DNA of 64,000 nt from Lacipirellula parvula (GTDB taxonomy: Bacteria; Planctomycetota; Planctomycetia; Pirellulales; Lacipirellulaceae): assembly GCF_009177095.1 (NCBI RefSeq), contig NZ_AP021861.1, forward strand, positions 5,686,501 through 5,750,500. Direction: 5' to 3'. The translations under genes were made by a program, and so were the position numbers. A model generated the notes under the pieces. The model was not told the DNA's origin and searched no databases. It saw only the letters and a program-made list of their open reading frames with translations. Below, piece after piece: positions 42,813 through 51,904 of this stretch (positions within the stretch are counted from its first letter, which is position 1; every line of letters starts with the position of its first letter).

Positions 42813-42857
42813 TGTCGCTTTTTAATGTCGCCTCAAATGCGACATTAAAAAGCGACA
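42813..42857. repeat. Perfect 19-bp inverted repeat (TGTCGC...GCGACA)
   Basis: 42813-42831 and 42839-42857 are exact reverse complements with a 7-nt loop; T- and A-runs lie inside the arms. A partial copy (ttaatgtcgcctaaaatgcg) follows at 42901. It is in the 447-bp spacer between the BON-like gene and the stop of lpxK; nothing else is recognisable there. Confidence 0.85.
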
Positions 42858-42948
42858 CGAAGCCGCAACTCGCTGACATCAAGCGACTTAGAACAAGTCC
42901 TTAATGTCGCCTAAAATGCGATTCGGGCCGCTGGAGCCAATGCGACAT

Positions 42949-44079
42949 CTAGCCGTCGCCGCCCAGCCCGCCGTCCGCGCCGTCACCGGCATCCTCGTCG
43001 AACATCGCGTTGTTCTCCGCCCGCGCCCGCTCCACGAGCGGCAAGATCACCGCCGCCAGCTCCGCCTCGCCTCGCAGGAAGTTCAGCTCCACCCCCACCG
43101 CCCGCAGCGGCACGCCGCCGATGCTCGGCACCCGCAGCTTCACCAAATCCTTCCGCGTGCAGACGATGAACCGCGCGTTCGCCTCGCGGGCCAGCTGCGC
43201 TAGTTCCTCGACGTCCTCGCGGGTGAAGTCGTGGTGATCGGGAAACTCCCGCCACCGCTCGACGCGACAACCGAGCCCTTCGAGCGTGTGCCGGAAACCC
43301 GCCGGATTGCCGATCCCGCAGCAGGCCACTACCGGCTGATCCCGCACCGTTTCCAGCGGCGAAGTCCCGCCATTCGAATCGAGCAGCGCCGCCGGCCGAT
43401 GCTCCACTTCGGCCCACGCCGCCGTCGGGGCAAGCTGCGCCACCCGCGCCCGCACCTGCTCCCGCGCCGCCGGCGGAATCATGTCGGCCCGGCTCAACAC
43501 CACCCCCTGCGCCCGCCGCAGCCCCGTCACCGGCTCCCGCAGCGTTCCCCGCGGCAACAGCCGATCGAACCCAAACGGTTCGGTCGCATCGAGCAGCACG
43601 AGGTCGAGATCTCGCTCCAATCGCCGATGTTGAAACCCATCGTCGAGCAGCAGCAACTGGGCCGCGAGCTCGTCGATCGCGATCTCCGCCGACGCCGCGC
43701 GATCGGGGTTCTGCAAATGCGGCACATCGGGAAGCGACAGTTCCAGCTCGAGGGCTTCGTCGTTCAGCCCCCCCTGCTCCGCCCCATAGCCGCGGCTGAG
43801 GATCGCCACCCGCACCTCTTGCTCCCGCAGGTGCCGCGCCAGCCACTCGACCATCGGCGTCTTCCCCGTCCCGCCGACGGTGAGATTCCCTACGCTGATC
43901 ACCGGCACGCTCGGCCGATGGGTTTCCTTCGAACCGCGATCGTACCCGCGGTTGCGGGCCCGAATCGCCCAGCCATAGGGGACGCTCGCTGCCCCAAACG
44001 CCAACCGCACCGCCGCCGCCGCCACCCCGCGACGCCGCCCGCTAATCAAATCACGAAATGTCGAAGGCGAAATCATCAA
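42949..44079 (-). CDS. lpxK: Tetraacyldisaccharide 4'-kinase (lipid A)
   Basis: 376 residues. Phosphorylates the lipid A precursor at the 4' position. Landmarks: [20 protein letters not shown] with the Walker A motif (~78-95), [33 protein letters not shown] with catalytic Asp, [19 protein letters not shown] and [18 protein letters not shown]. Supports a diderm envelope with lipid A in this planctomycete. Sits alone, away from other lpx genes. Confidence 0.93.
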   Translation of the reverse strand: MMISPSTFRDLISGRRRGVAAAAVRLAFGAASVPYGWAIRARNRGYDRGSKETHRPSVPVISVGNLTVGGTGKTPMVEWLARHLREQEVRVAILSRGYGAEQGGLNDEALELELSLPDVPHLQNPDRAASAEIAIDELAAQLLLLDDGFQHRRLERDLDLVLLDATEPFGFDRLLPRGTLREPVTGLRRAQGVVLSRADMIPPAAREQVRARVAQLAPTAAWAEVEHRPAALLDSNGGTSPLETVRDQPVVACCGIGNPAGFRHTLEGLGCRVERWREFPDHHDFTREDVEELAQLAREANARFIVCTRKDLVKLRVPSIGGVPLRAVGVELNFLRGEAELAAVILPLVERARAENNAMFDEDAGDGADGGLGGDG

Positions 44080-44128
44080 TGCAGCTACTTGTTCCGAGCT
44101 TTCAGCGAACCGTGACTACTAAAAGACT

Positions 44129-44332
44129 AACCGCCAAGGACGCTAAGGACGCCAAGGGGAAGACGGGCTAACCACAACGGCACGGCGAGCACGACGTAAG
44201 AATTGAAATGACGAAGGCGTACATCTCCAACTCCGTCCTTCTCCAGCTTATTCCTTCGTCGTGTCCGTCGTGCCGTCGTGGTTCAACTAACTTCCCCGCA
44301 TTTCCTTGGCGTCCATGGCGTCCTTGGCGGTT
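44129..44332. repeat. Palindromic repeat mosaic
   Basis: Arms aaccgccaaggacgctaagg (44129) and ccatggcgtccttggcggtt (44313-44332) enclose the pair accacaacggcacggcgagc / gtccgtcgtgccgtcgtggt. Same family as 7461-7610 and 17149-17392. It lies between lpxK and the giant membrane protein gene. Confidence 0.85.
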
Positions 44333-44436
44333 CAAATTGACGGCAATCTCGCGATTCTCCGGAATTTCAGCCCCAACCACTAGGCCGGATGGACCTTTTC
44401 TCCCCCAGGTGCGTCTCAACTTCGGGGGGCCGCTCC

Positions 44437-44442
44437 TATAAT
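44437..44442 (+). promoter_or_regulatory. Candidate -10 element of the giant Gln/Gly-rich protein gene
   Basis: TATAAT at 44437-44442, 55 nt before the preferred start 44497 (28 nt before the alternative 44470). No clear -35. Confidence 0.35.
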
Positions 44443-44496
44443 GAAACTCAACGCCCCGCTTGGCCACCAATGCCCGCCGTGGGATTGCCCAGGTTT

Positions 44497-47400
44497 ATGT
44501 CGACGATCGCTCCGCCGCCGCTGCCGCCGAACCCCGCCCTCGCCAACAGCGAAGGGTATATCGACGAGCAGATCCGCCGCACCCGTCGGGCGCTCAAGCT
44601 CCTCGACCTCGGCGCTGGCCTTCTCACGCTCACCATCGGCCTGCTCGCATTCGTCCTCGTCGGCGCCCTGCTCGACCACTGGATCATCCCCGGCGGCCTC
44701 AACGTCGCCGGCCGCGCGACGCTGTTCGCCCTGATGCTCGCCGGCCTCGCCTGGTACGGCTGGCGGCAGTTCATTCCGCTGCTCAAGCCAATCAACCCCG
44801 TCTACGCCGCGCAGACGATCGAGCAAAACGCCCCGTCGCTCAAGAACAGCCTGCTGAACTTGCTGCTGTTCCGCAGCCACCGCAACGACCTCTCGGCCCG
44901 CGTCTACCACGCCCTCGAACAGCAAACGGCCGCCAAGCTCTCGAAAGCCTCGCTTGAGGCTTCGATCGACCGCTCGGCCCTACTGCGGCTCGGCTACGCA
45001 TTGCTCGCGGTCATCACCGTCTGCGCGCTCTACGCCCTCCTCTCGCCGAAAAGCCTCGGCCTCTCGACCGTGCGCGTCCTCGCGCCATGGTCCGACGTGA
45101 CGCCTCCGAGCCGCGTGCAGATTCTCGACGTGAAGCCGGGCAGCATCTCGGTGGCCCGCGGCGAGCGCGTTGAAATCTCCGCGCAGATCGACGGCCTGAG
45201 CGGCAACGAACCGGTGCGGCTCCGCTACTCGACCGCCGACGAGCAAACTGTCGACGAATCGATCCGCATGGAGCGTCCCTCGCCCGAAGCCCGCCGCTTC
45301 ACGGGATTCTTGCCGCGCGGCACCGACTCGGGCGTGATGCAAGACCTCACCTACTGGCTCGAAGCCGGCGACGCCCGCACCGAGAAGTTCACGCTCTCGG
45401 TTTTCGAACGGCCGACGATCGTCGTCCAGAAGATCCACTACGACTACCCGCGCTACACGGGCTTGCCGCCGAAGGAAGCGGTGCAAAACGGCGACGTCAA
45501 AGGCCTCGACGGAACCGAGGTGACGATCGACGCTCTCGCGAGCCAGCCGATCAAAACGGCCTCAGTGGATTTTGAGGCCGACGGCACGAACGATCTGACG
45601 ATGACGTTCAACGGCGACCGCGCGACGGCCAAGTTCAAGCTCGGCTTCCGCGGCAACAGCCCAACGCCGCTCCACCCCAAGTACGCCCTCCGTTTCACGA
45701 CCGCCGACGGCCGCACGAATGCCGACCCGACGGTCCACTCGATCGAAGTCACTCGCGACTTGGGGCCGGAAATTTCGATCACCGATCCTGAAGAGAAGGA
45801 GCAAGTCGCACGCGTGAGCGATCTGCTGACCATCGGCGTCGAGGCTCGCGACCCTGATTACGGCCTGAAGCGAGTCGCCATCATTGGCAAGGCGAACGAC
45901 AAGCCCGAGCAGCCGCTGTTCGAGATGCTGGACAAGATTCACACCGGCCGCTTCGGCGCCATCAAGACCTACACGCCGGGCGAGCTTGGCCTCAAGCCGG
46001 GCGACCTCCTGGAGTACTGGGCCGTTGCGGAAGATTCGCGGCCCGAAGCGAACACGGCGTTCACCGATCACCACCGCTTGAAGATCATCGGCCCCGACAA
46101 GCCGCAGGCAGGTCAGCAGCCGCCCAAGAATGGCGGCCAGCAACAGCCCGACAACAAGCAAGGGGGCGAGAACGGCGAGCAAGGGGGCCAAGGCGGGGGC
46201 GGCGGCCAAGGGGGCGAAAGCGGCGGCGACGGCGAAGCTCAGGCTGGCGAAGGTGGTTCCAGCGGCGGGCAAGGCGAATCAGGCGAGTCGCAAGGCGAAA
46301 AGCAAGAAGGCCAAGGGGGCGCCGGCGGCGGGGCCGGCGAGAACGAATCAGGCGAATCGCAAGAGTCGTCCGACAAAGCGGGCGAGAACGGCGGCGGCGG
46401 TTCCGGCGGCGAGGGCGAGCAATCGTCGGAGAACCAATCGTCGCAAGGCAACTCGCAAGGAAGCAATAGCGGCCAGTCAGGCGGCAAAGAGCAACAATCG
46501 TCGAACGGCGAATCGAAGCCAGGCGAAAACGGCGAGCAAGGCGAAGCGGGCGGCGAACAGTCGAAGGTCGCTTCCGGCGGCGAGGACGACGGCACCGCCT
46601 TCCAACGCATGGCCGAGCACATGGGCGAGCAAGAAGGCGCCGGCGAAGGGAAGCCGAACCCATCGCAGCAAGGCCAAGGCCAGCAAACCGAACAGGCCCA
46701 AGCAGGCGAAAGCGCCGGCGAGCAAGGCGAGCAGAACGACACGCCGCAACAAGGCGCCGAGAGCGCCCAACGAACCAACGGCCAAGGGGGCCAGCAGCAA
46801 AAGCCTCAAGCCGGCGCCGCTGGCAAACAGCAAGAGGGCGCCACGGCCGACGAAGCGCAAGACGCCGCCAATCAAACGAACCAAGGCGAGCAAAACGGCG
46901 AGTCGCCCGAGCAATCGTCGACCGGTGCTGCGCAGGGGAGCCAAAAGGGTTCCAACCAAAAACCGCAAGCCGACGGCGCGCAGCCTCAAGGCCCCAACGA
47001 GAAGGCGACTGGCACGGAGCAAAAGACGAACGGTGCGGGCGACAACCCTAGCAAGCGCGAAGGCGCCAACACGCCGCAAGAAGCAAAGCCGGGCGACGGC
47101 AATCCGGAAGATCAAAAAGCGGGCCAAGAGCCCGGGTCCGACAGCGAGATGAATCGCAACAACGGCAACTCGGGGTCGGGCCACAGCGCCGGCGAAAAAG
47201 AAGGCGCCCCCGGCAACGACCAATCGATGCGTCAGGGCCGCGACAAGCAAGACGAAGACAACCGCCCCGGCCAGGACGATAACGAACCGCCGTCGGGTTC
47301 AGGAGACAAAAAGGAAAGCAATTCAAAGGGCGGCCAGAGCGGCGAGCAATCGGGCGGCGGCCAACAAGGCGCCGGTCAAAAAGCCGACGCCGCCGGCAAG

Positions 47401-48303
47401 GGAGGCGCGGGTCAACACGAAGCCGCCGACCAAGGCGCCGGCAAAGCCGAAGAGCAAGGCGAAGGCGAGACCGGCACGAACGGCGGCAACCAACAACAGG
47501 CCGACGGCAAGACGGGCCAATCAAGCGGCGATCAACCCGGCAACGGCAGTGAGCAAGGCGAGACCGGCGAGAACCAACCGAGCGAGGGAGCTCAGCAACC
47601 TGGCGAGCAAGGCGGGCAATCGCCATCAGCCAGCGGACAGCAAAATTCCGGCGAGACTGGCGAGCAGCAGCCGCAACCGAACGAACAGCCGAGCGGCGAC
47701 CAACCCGAAGGTAGCCAGCAGCCTGGCGGACAATCGGGCGGCGGCGGGCAGCAGTCTTCCAACGAATCGAAATCCGAAGGCGAAAAGCCGGGCGATCCCG
47801 CCGACAAACAACAGCCGAACAACTCAAAGGGAACTGGCGGCTCGCAACCGATCGGCGGCGGCACCGGCTCGAACGCCATGAGCTCGCCCTCGACCGAGAG
47901 CGGCCAACTCGGCGCCGACGATCCGAACCTTGCCTACGCCAAGAAGCAGACTGACTTGGTGCTCGAACGACTCGACGAACAACTCGCCAAGAAGCAAGTC
48001 GATCAAACGCTGCTGAAGAAACTCGGTTGGACCGAGGATGAGTTGCAACGCTTCGTCGACCGCTGGAAGAGCCTCAAGGCCAGCGCCGCCGGCGAAGGCG
48101 AAGCAGCCACCGAGGCGAAGCAAGAACTGGACGACACGCTCCGCAATCTACTGCCGCGCAGCAACGGCCCGCTAAAATTCCGCGGCCAAGCAAAGGCTGA
48201 CGACTTGCGTGCGAACGACGCGACGCGCGTCAAACCGCCGTCGGAATACGCCGACCGCGTCCGCGAGTACACGAAGGGAATTTCGTCTCAACGCAAGGAT
48301 TGA
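44497..48303 (+). CDS. Giant membrane protein with ~590-residue Gln/Gly/Glu/Ser-rich tract (DUF4175-like)
   Basis: 1268 residues from ATG 44497 (44470 possible). The N-terminus has three likely membrane helices (~27-52, ~60-78 and LLRLGYALLAVITVCALYALL ~165-187). Residues ~190-530 are Ig-like or beta-rich (KPGSISVARGERVEISAQID; RDPDYGLKRVAIIGKAND), with DUF4175 resemblance. Residues ~532-1125 are almost only Gly, Gln, Glu, Ser, Asn, Ala, Lys in short imperfect repeats (GEQGGQGGGG, GQSGEQSGGG), ending in a helical domain (LGADDPNLAYAKKQTDLVLE...) and a basic C-terminus. Cytoplasmic or secreted placement of the tract is undecided. Neighbours give no function. Confidence 0.85.
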   Translation: MSTIAPPPLPPNPALANSEGYIDEQIRRTRRALKLLDLGAGLLTLTIGLLAFVLVGALLDHWIIPGGLNVAGRATLFALMLAGLAWYGWRQFIPLLKPINPVYAAQTIEQNAPSLKNSLLNLLLFRSHRNDLSARVYHALEQQTAAKLSKASLEASIDRSALLRLGYALLAVITVCALYALLSPKSLGLSTVRVLAPWSDVTPPSRVQILDVKPGSISVARGERVEISAQIDGLSGNEPVRLRYSTADEQTVDESIRMERPSPEARRFTGFLPRGTDSGVMQDLTYWLEAGDARTEKFTLSVFERPTIVVQKIHYDYPRYTGLPPKEAVQNGDVKGLDGTEVTIDALASQPIKTASVDFEADGTNDLTMTFNGDRATAKFKLGFRGNSPTPLHPKYALRFTTADGRTNADPTVHSIEVTRDLGPEISITDPEEKEQVARVSDLLTIGVEARDPDYGLKRVAIIGKANDKPEQPLFEMLDKIHTGRFGAIKTYTPGELGLKPGDLLEYWAVAEDSRPEANTAFTDHHRLKIIGPDKPQAGQQPPKNGGQQQPDNKQGGENGEQGGQGGGGGQGGESGGDGEAQAGEGGSSGGQGESGESQGEKQEGQGGAGGGAGENESGESQESSDKAGENGGGGSGGEGEQSSENQSSQGNSQGSNSGQSGGKEQQSSNGESKPGENGEQGEAGGEQSKVASGGEDDGTAFQRMAEHMGEQEGAGEGKPNPSQQGQGQQTEQAQAGESAGEQGEQNDTPQQGAESAQRTNGQGGQQQKPQAGAAGKQQEGATADEAQDAANQTNQGEQNGESPEQSSTGAAQGSQKGSNQKPQADGAQPQGPNEKATGTEQKTNGAGDNPSKREGANTPQEAKPGDGNPEDQKAGQEPGSDSEMNRNNGNSGSGHSAGEKEGAPGNDQSMRQGRDKQDEDNRPGQDDNEPPSGSGDKKESNSKGGQSGEQSGGGQQGAGQKADAAGKGGAGQHEAADQGAGKAEEQGEGETGTNGGNQQQADGKTGQSSGDQPGNGSEQGETGENQPSEGAQQPGEQGGQSPSASGQQNSGETGEQQPQPNEQPSGDQPEGSQQPGGQSGGGGQQSSNESKSEGEKPGDPADKQQPNNSKGTGGSQPIGGGTGSNAMSSPSTESGQLGADDPNLAYAKKQTDLVLERLDEQLAKKQVDQTLLKKLGWTEDELQRFVDRWKSLKASAAGEGEAATEAKQELDDTLRNLLPRSNGPLKFRGQAKADDLRANDATRVKPPSEYADRVREYTKGISSQRKD

Positions 48304-48342
48304 TTCGCAGCGCGCTGCCTACCGTCGCGTCGCGCATGAAAA

Positions 48343-48368
48343 ACCCCCGGCATAAAGTGCCGGGGGCT
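48343..48368 (-). terminator. Terminator of the DksA-like gene
   Basis: Perfect 9-bp stem CCCCCGGCA/TGCCGGGGG around TAAAG; on the minus strand the stem is followed by TTTTTC. It lies 22 bp past the stop of the minus-strand gene. Confidence 0.85.
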
Positions 48369-48389
48369 AATTTCAAACCGCGCGAAAAC

Positions 48390-49136
48390 TCAAGACCGCG
48401 CCCGCTTATTCGCCGGCGTCCCCCCAACGGCCCCGCCTGAACGCCCCGACTTCGGCTCATCGGGATCATCGTCCCGCGCATCAAACAGATCGCTCGAGCC
48501 GCTCGCCATCTCGTCTTCAAGCTCCGAGATGTTCGGATCGCCGTTGCCGTCGTTGCTCCCCGCCAGCCCGCCATGCGCTCCGCCGCCGCCAGGCGTGCCA
48601 GCCGCATGCTGATCGCTCCGCGAACGACGACGATCACGATCGGTTTCTAAGTCGCTGAACGGCGCATCGAGATCGCGGCCACGAAACTCATTCATCTCAC
48701 CCTCAGGCGCGAGCGTATCGCTCGGCGAGCGCGGCCGCCCCACGTTGTAGTTCGCCGCGGCGCCGCTGCCGGCCTCGTCGGCGCACTTCACGCAGTACCG
48801 CACATAGGGAATCGCTTCGAGCCGTTCCTTCGCGATCGATCGGCTGCAATGCTCGCACTGGCCGTAGCCATCGGCGTCGCCGTTGATTCGCACGAGCGCC
48901 GCGCGAACTTCATTCACCAGATACTCCTCATTCTCAAGGAGCGTCGTGTTCATATCAAAGAGGAACTCATCGGTTCCGCGATCGCCGAGATGGAACGGCG
49001 CGTTCGATAGCTCTTGGTTTGCATCGCCCCCGACGGAGGTGCGCGTTTGGTTGTTAATCGAATCGGCGTCGGGCCGCATCCGCTCAAGCAAAGCTTCGAG
49101 CGCCCGACGGTAACGATCTTTCTCAATGGACTTCAT
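48390..49136 (-). CDS. DksA/TraR-family zinc-finger regulator with long disordered tail
   Basis: 248 residues from ATG 49136. The N-terminal ~125 residues are DksA/TraR-like: coiled-coil helices (KDRYRRALEALLERM ... NTTLLENEEYLVNEVRAAL) and the C4 zinc finger CEHCSRSIAKERLEAIPYVR followed by CVKC. Such proteins bind RNA polymerase through the secondary channel to adjust transcription. The remaining ~120 residues are Gly/Asp/Ser/Arg-rich and probably disordered, unusual for the family. The longer frame from 49202 starts without any known feature. Confidence 0.85.
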   Translation of the reverse strand: MKSIEKDRYRRALEALLERMRPDADSINNQTRTSVGGDANQELSNAPFHLGDRGTDEFLFDMNTTLLENEEYLVNEVRAALVRINGDADGYGQCEHCSRSIAKERLEAIPYVRYCVKCADEAGSGAAANYNVGRPRSPSDTLAPEGEMNEFRGRDLDAPFSDLETDRDRRRSRSDQHAAGTPGGGGAHGGLAGSNDGNGDPNISELEDEMASGSSDLFDARDDDPDEPKSGRSGGAVGGTPANKRARS

Positions 49137-49411
49137 GGCATGAACCTCGTGGCAACGACTGGCGGCCGCGACGGCCGTCGATTCCGGAAAGTTCGGTTGC
49201 AAACCCTATGCCGTGACGCCGCTGCTGCACGCCAGCAACGGTCGCGCTTTTGTGGCGTCGCATCCCATCTGTTACGCTGGAATAGTGCGTCATCCCCCTT
49301 CGCTTGGCTCGCGAGCGTTGGCCGCGGGCGATGCGTTGCCAGCCAAGCCGCTGGCTAGTTGCGCGCCCGCCTGCTTCATTTATTATCACCACTCCTCCGC
49401 CGTTGGTTAGT

Positions 49412-51019
49412 ATGCAGCCCGTGGTTCCTCGGTATCTCGTCGCCTTTCACCCCAAGCGCGTCTCGCACCACTTCGTCGACGTGCTCGTCATCGGCGGCGG
49501 CATTGCGGGGCTGCGGGCGACGATGGGGATCGATCCGCGGCTTTCCACGCTCGTGGTGACCAAAGACAAGCTGCAGGAATCGAACAGCGCCTACGCGCAA
49601 GGCGGCATCGCTGGCGTGCTGGGGGCAGATGACAAATTCGAAAACCACGTCGAGGACACGCTCGTCGCCGGCGCCGGCTTGTGCGATCGCGAAGTGGTCG
49701 AGATGGTCGTTCGCGAGGCGCCCGAACATATCCGCCAGCTCATTGAGTGGGGCACCTCGTTCGACAAGCTCGAAGGCGAACTGCTGCTCGGCCGCGAGGG
49801 GGGCCACAGCCACAACCGCATCGTCCACGCCCTCGGCGACGCCACCGGGCAAGAGATCATGCGGGCGATGATCGCGCGGGCTCGCGACGTGCTCCGCGCC
49901 CAGTTTTGGCAGAACACCTTTACCATCGATCTCCTCACCAGTGACGACCGCTGCCGCGGCGCGCTCGTTTGGAACGAGCGGCATGGCAAGACGTTCGTCT
50001 GGGCGAAGCAGACGATCCTCGCCACCGGCGGCGCGGGGCAGATCTTCCGCGAAACGACCAATCCGCCCGTCGCGACCGGCGACGGCCACGCCGCCGCGTA
50101 CCGCGCGGGCGCCGAACTCGCCGACATGGAGTTCATGCAGTTCCACCCGACGGTGCTCTACATCGCCGGCAGCAGCCGCAGCCTCATCAGCGAAGCGGTC
50201 CGCGGCGAGGGCGCCATTCTCGTGAACGTGCTCGGCCACCGGTTCATGCCCGACTACGACCCCCGCGCCGAACTCGCCCCGCGCGACGTCGTCAGCCAGG
50301 CGATCGCCGACCAAATGGAGAAGACGAAGCATTCGTGCGTCTATCTCGATCTCAGCCACCTCGACGCCGAAACGATGCGGGCCCGCTTCCCGGGGATCGC
50401 GCAGCGTTGCCGCGAGTTCGGCCTCGACATCGCGGTTGATCGCATCCCCGTCCGCCCCGGCGCCCACTACATGATCGGCGGCGTGAAGGTCGACCACGAC
50501 GGCCGGACAACGCTCGACGGCCTCTTCGCCGCCGGCGAAGTCACCAGCAGCGGCCTGCATGGCGCCAATCGGCTCGCGTCGAACAGCTTACTCGAAGGCC
50601 TCGTGTTCGGGGCCCGCGCGGGCGATGCGGCCTCCGCAGCGGCGCTTGAAATGCCCGACTCGTTCGAGGCGATTTCGCTGGAGAACCCGCCGATTGCGCA
50701 CGCCACCGAGCACCTCGATCTGCAAGACGTTCGCAACGCGCTGAAGAGCCTCGTCTGGCGCGCCGCCGGCGTCCGCCGTGACGGCGAAGGGCTGCGCAGC
50801 GCCGCGAAGTCGATCGAACAGTGGCAGCGGTTTGCCCTCGCGCAGCAGTTCTCCGATCCAGCGGGCTGGGAGCTGCAAAACATGCTCACCGTCGCCCGCG
50901 TGCTCATCGGGGCGGCGCTACGGCGTGAAGAATCACGCGGTGTGCATTTGCGAAGCGATTTTCCGGAACAGGACGACGTTCACTGGAAGGTGCGACTAGG
51001 CGATCGACGAGTTGTGTGA
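49412..51019 (+). CDS. nadB: L-aspartate oxidase
   Basis: 535 residues from ATG 49412. Flavoprotein oxidising L-aspartate to iminoaspartate, the first step of de novo NAD synthesis. FAD-binding VLVIGGGIAGLRATM, SNSAYAQGGIAGVL, the catalytic GREGGHSHNRIVHALGDATG, and GLHGANRLASNSLLEGLVFG with C-terminal three-helix domain are all seen. nadA and nadC are not adjacent. An upstream frame extension to 49304 would overlap the divergent DksA-like gene's promoter region. Confidence 0.95.
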   Translation: MQPVVPRYLVAFHPKRVSHHFVDVLVIGGGIAGLRATMGIDPRLSTLVVTKDKLQESNSAYAQGGIAGVLGADDKFENHVEDTLVAGAGLCDREVVEMVVREAPEHIRQLIEWGTSFDKLEGELLLGREGGHSHNRIVHALGDATGQEIMRAMIARARDVLRAQFWQNTFTIDLLTSDDRCRGALVWNERHGKTFVWAKQTILATGGAGQIFRETTNPPVATGDGHAAAYRAGAELADMEFMQFHPTVLYIAGSSRSLISEAVRGEGAILVNVLGHRFMPDYDPRAELAPRDVVSQAIADQMEKTKHSCVYLDLSHLDAETMRARFPGIAQRCREFGLDIAVDRIPVRPGAHYMIGGVKVDHDGRTTLDGLFAAGEVTSSGLHGANRLASNSLLEGLVFGARAGDAASAAALEMPDSFEAISLENPPIAHATEHLDLQDVRNALKSLVWRAAGVRRDGEGLRSAAKSIEQWQRFALAQQFSDPAGWELQNMLTVARVLIGAALRREESRGVHLRSDFPEQDDVHWKVRLGDRRVV

Positions 51020-51050
51020 TCGCGTTGGCTCAAGCAACCTCACGTGGTCG

Positions 51051-51677
51051 CTAGGCGAATATCGCCGCCACTTGCACTTCGAGGTCTGGGCATGCAAGCG
51101 GCGCTACGTAATCTCCCAAGCCGAACGTCTGCTCAAATTCGTAGCCGGCCGCCGCTGGTTGTCTGAAGACCTGTAACTTCTTCTCAGTCAGATCCACAAT
51201 CCAGTATTCCTGAATGCCCGCCTGAGCGTAAATCTCTCGCTTCACATGGCGGTCTCGCTTCAACGAGCTTGCCGCGCATTCGACGATGAGCTTCACATCC
51301 ATCGCCGTCGGTAACGCGCGGCTGTACCCCTCCGGCTTCCGCTGGAGCAAAGCAAAGTCCGGATCGAAGACGTGACCTTCGGTCAGGACAAGCGTCCCTT
51401 GCGATTGCAGCTTAAACCTGTCGATAACTTTCGTGAAAATCTCGTTCAGCTCGACAACGGAACTATTGTGATCGGGTCCGGCAGGCGCCATCGGAGTGAT
51501 TACCCCTCCAATAAGTTCCACCTTTTGCGACGAGTCGAAAATCCCAGCACTGATCATCTGAAGATACTGCTCTGTCCTCAGCGGAGCGACCGGCAGTTTG
51601 ATGACGCCCACTCCTGGCGGGCCAACGTGCGTGGAATAAGCGCTGCTCATAGCTCGCATTTTAGAGTGAATCGACAA
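51051..51677 (-). CDS. Uma2-family (DUF820) putative restriction endonuclease-like protein
   Basis: 208 residues (a start at 51650 would remove nine). PD-(D/E)XK-like Uma2 family: KVELIGGVITPMAP (acidic), HVFDPDFALLQ (Asp) and DVKLIVECAASSLKRDRHVK (E-x-K), then YAQAGIQEYWIVDLTEKKLQVF, the strongly conserved family tail. Uma2 genes are abundant in planctomycetes and cyanobacteria, with unknown biological role. It is the last chromosomal-style gene before the integrated element. Confidence 0.9.
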   Translation of the reverse strand: MSIHSKMRAMSSAYSTHVGPPGVGVIKLPVAPLRTEQYLQMISAGIFDSSQKVELIGGVITPMAPAGPDHNSSVVELNEIFTKVIDRFKLQSQGTLVLTEGHVFDPDFALLQRKPEGYSRALPTAMDVKLIVECAASSLKRDRHVKREIYAQAGIQEYWIVDLTEKKLQVFRQPAAAGYEFEQTFGLGDYVAPLACPDLEVQVAAIFA

Positions 51678-51790
51678 CCGTCACAAACTGAGCTTTCCCC
51701 GCCCTGCTCCCCCAGCAACCGACAAATTCTACCCCGCAGCCGAACCTTGCCCCTCAGTCGGGCGTAGCCCCTGGTCTATGCTGGCACACA

Positions 51791-51867
51791 GTGAAATATG
51801 CCTCATTTTAGGCACCATTTCACGGTAAAAAGCCAGCTTGGCAATAAACTGGGCAATAAAAGCTGGC
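51791..51867. promoter_or_regulatory. Dyad and repeats ahead of the integrase (candidate control or attachment region)
   Basis: Imperfect dyad at 51791-51823: outer arms GTGAAAT/ATTTCAC and inner arms GCCT/AGGC. Next to it, GCCAGCTT (51832-51839) and AAGCTGGC (51860-51867) are a perfect inverted pair that encloses two direct copies of GGCAATAAA (51840-51848 and 51852-51860). The block lies 38-114 bp upstream of the integrase start and is A/T-rich relative to its surroundings. Confidence 0.55.
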
Positions 51868-51904
51868 CTATGCTTCCAGAAACACCAGTTTTGACGGGTG
51901 AATC

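Noticed and set aside
46130-47250. Other-frame open frames in the low-complexity tract
   Set aside because: Lack of stops in several frames is caused by the biased codon composition of the real gene.
46090-47870. CRISPR-like or tandem repeat array in the Gln/Gly-rich region
   Set aside because: The repetition is irregular, continuous and in frame; it is a coding low-complexity tract, with no regular spacer pattern.
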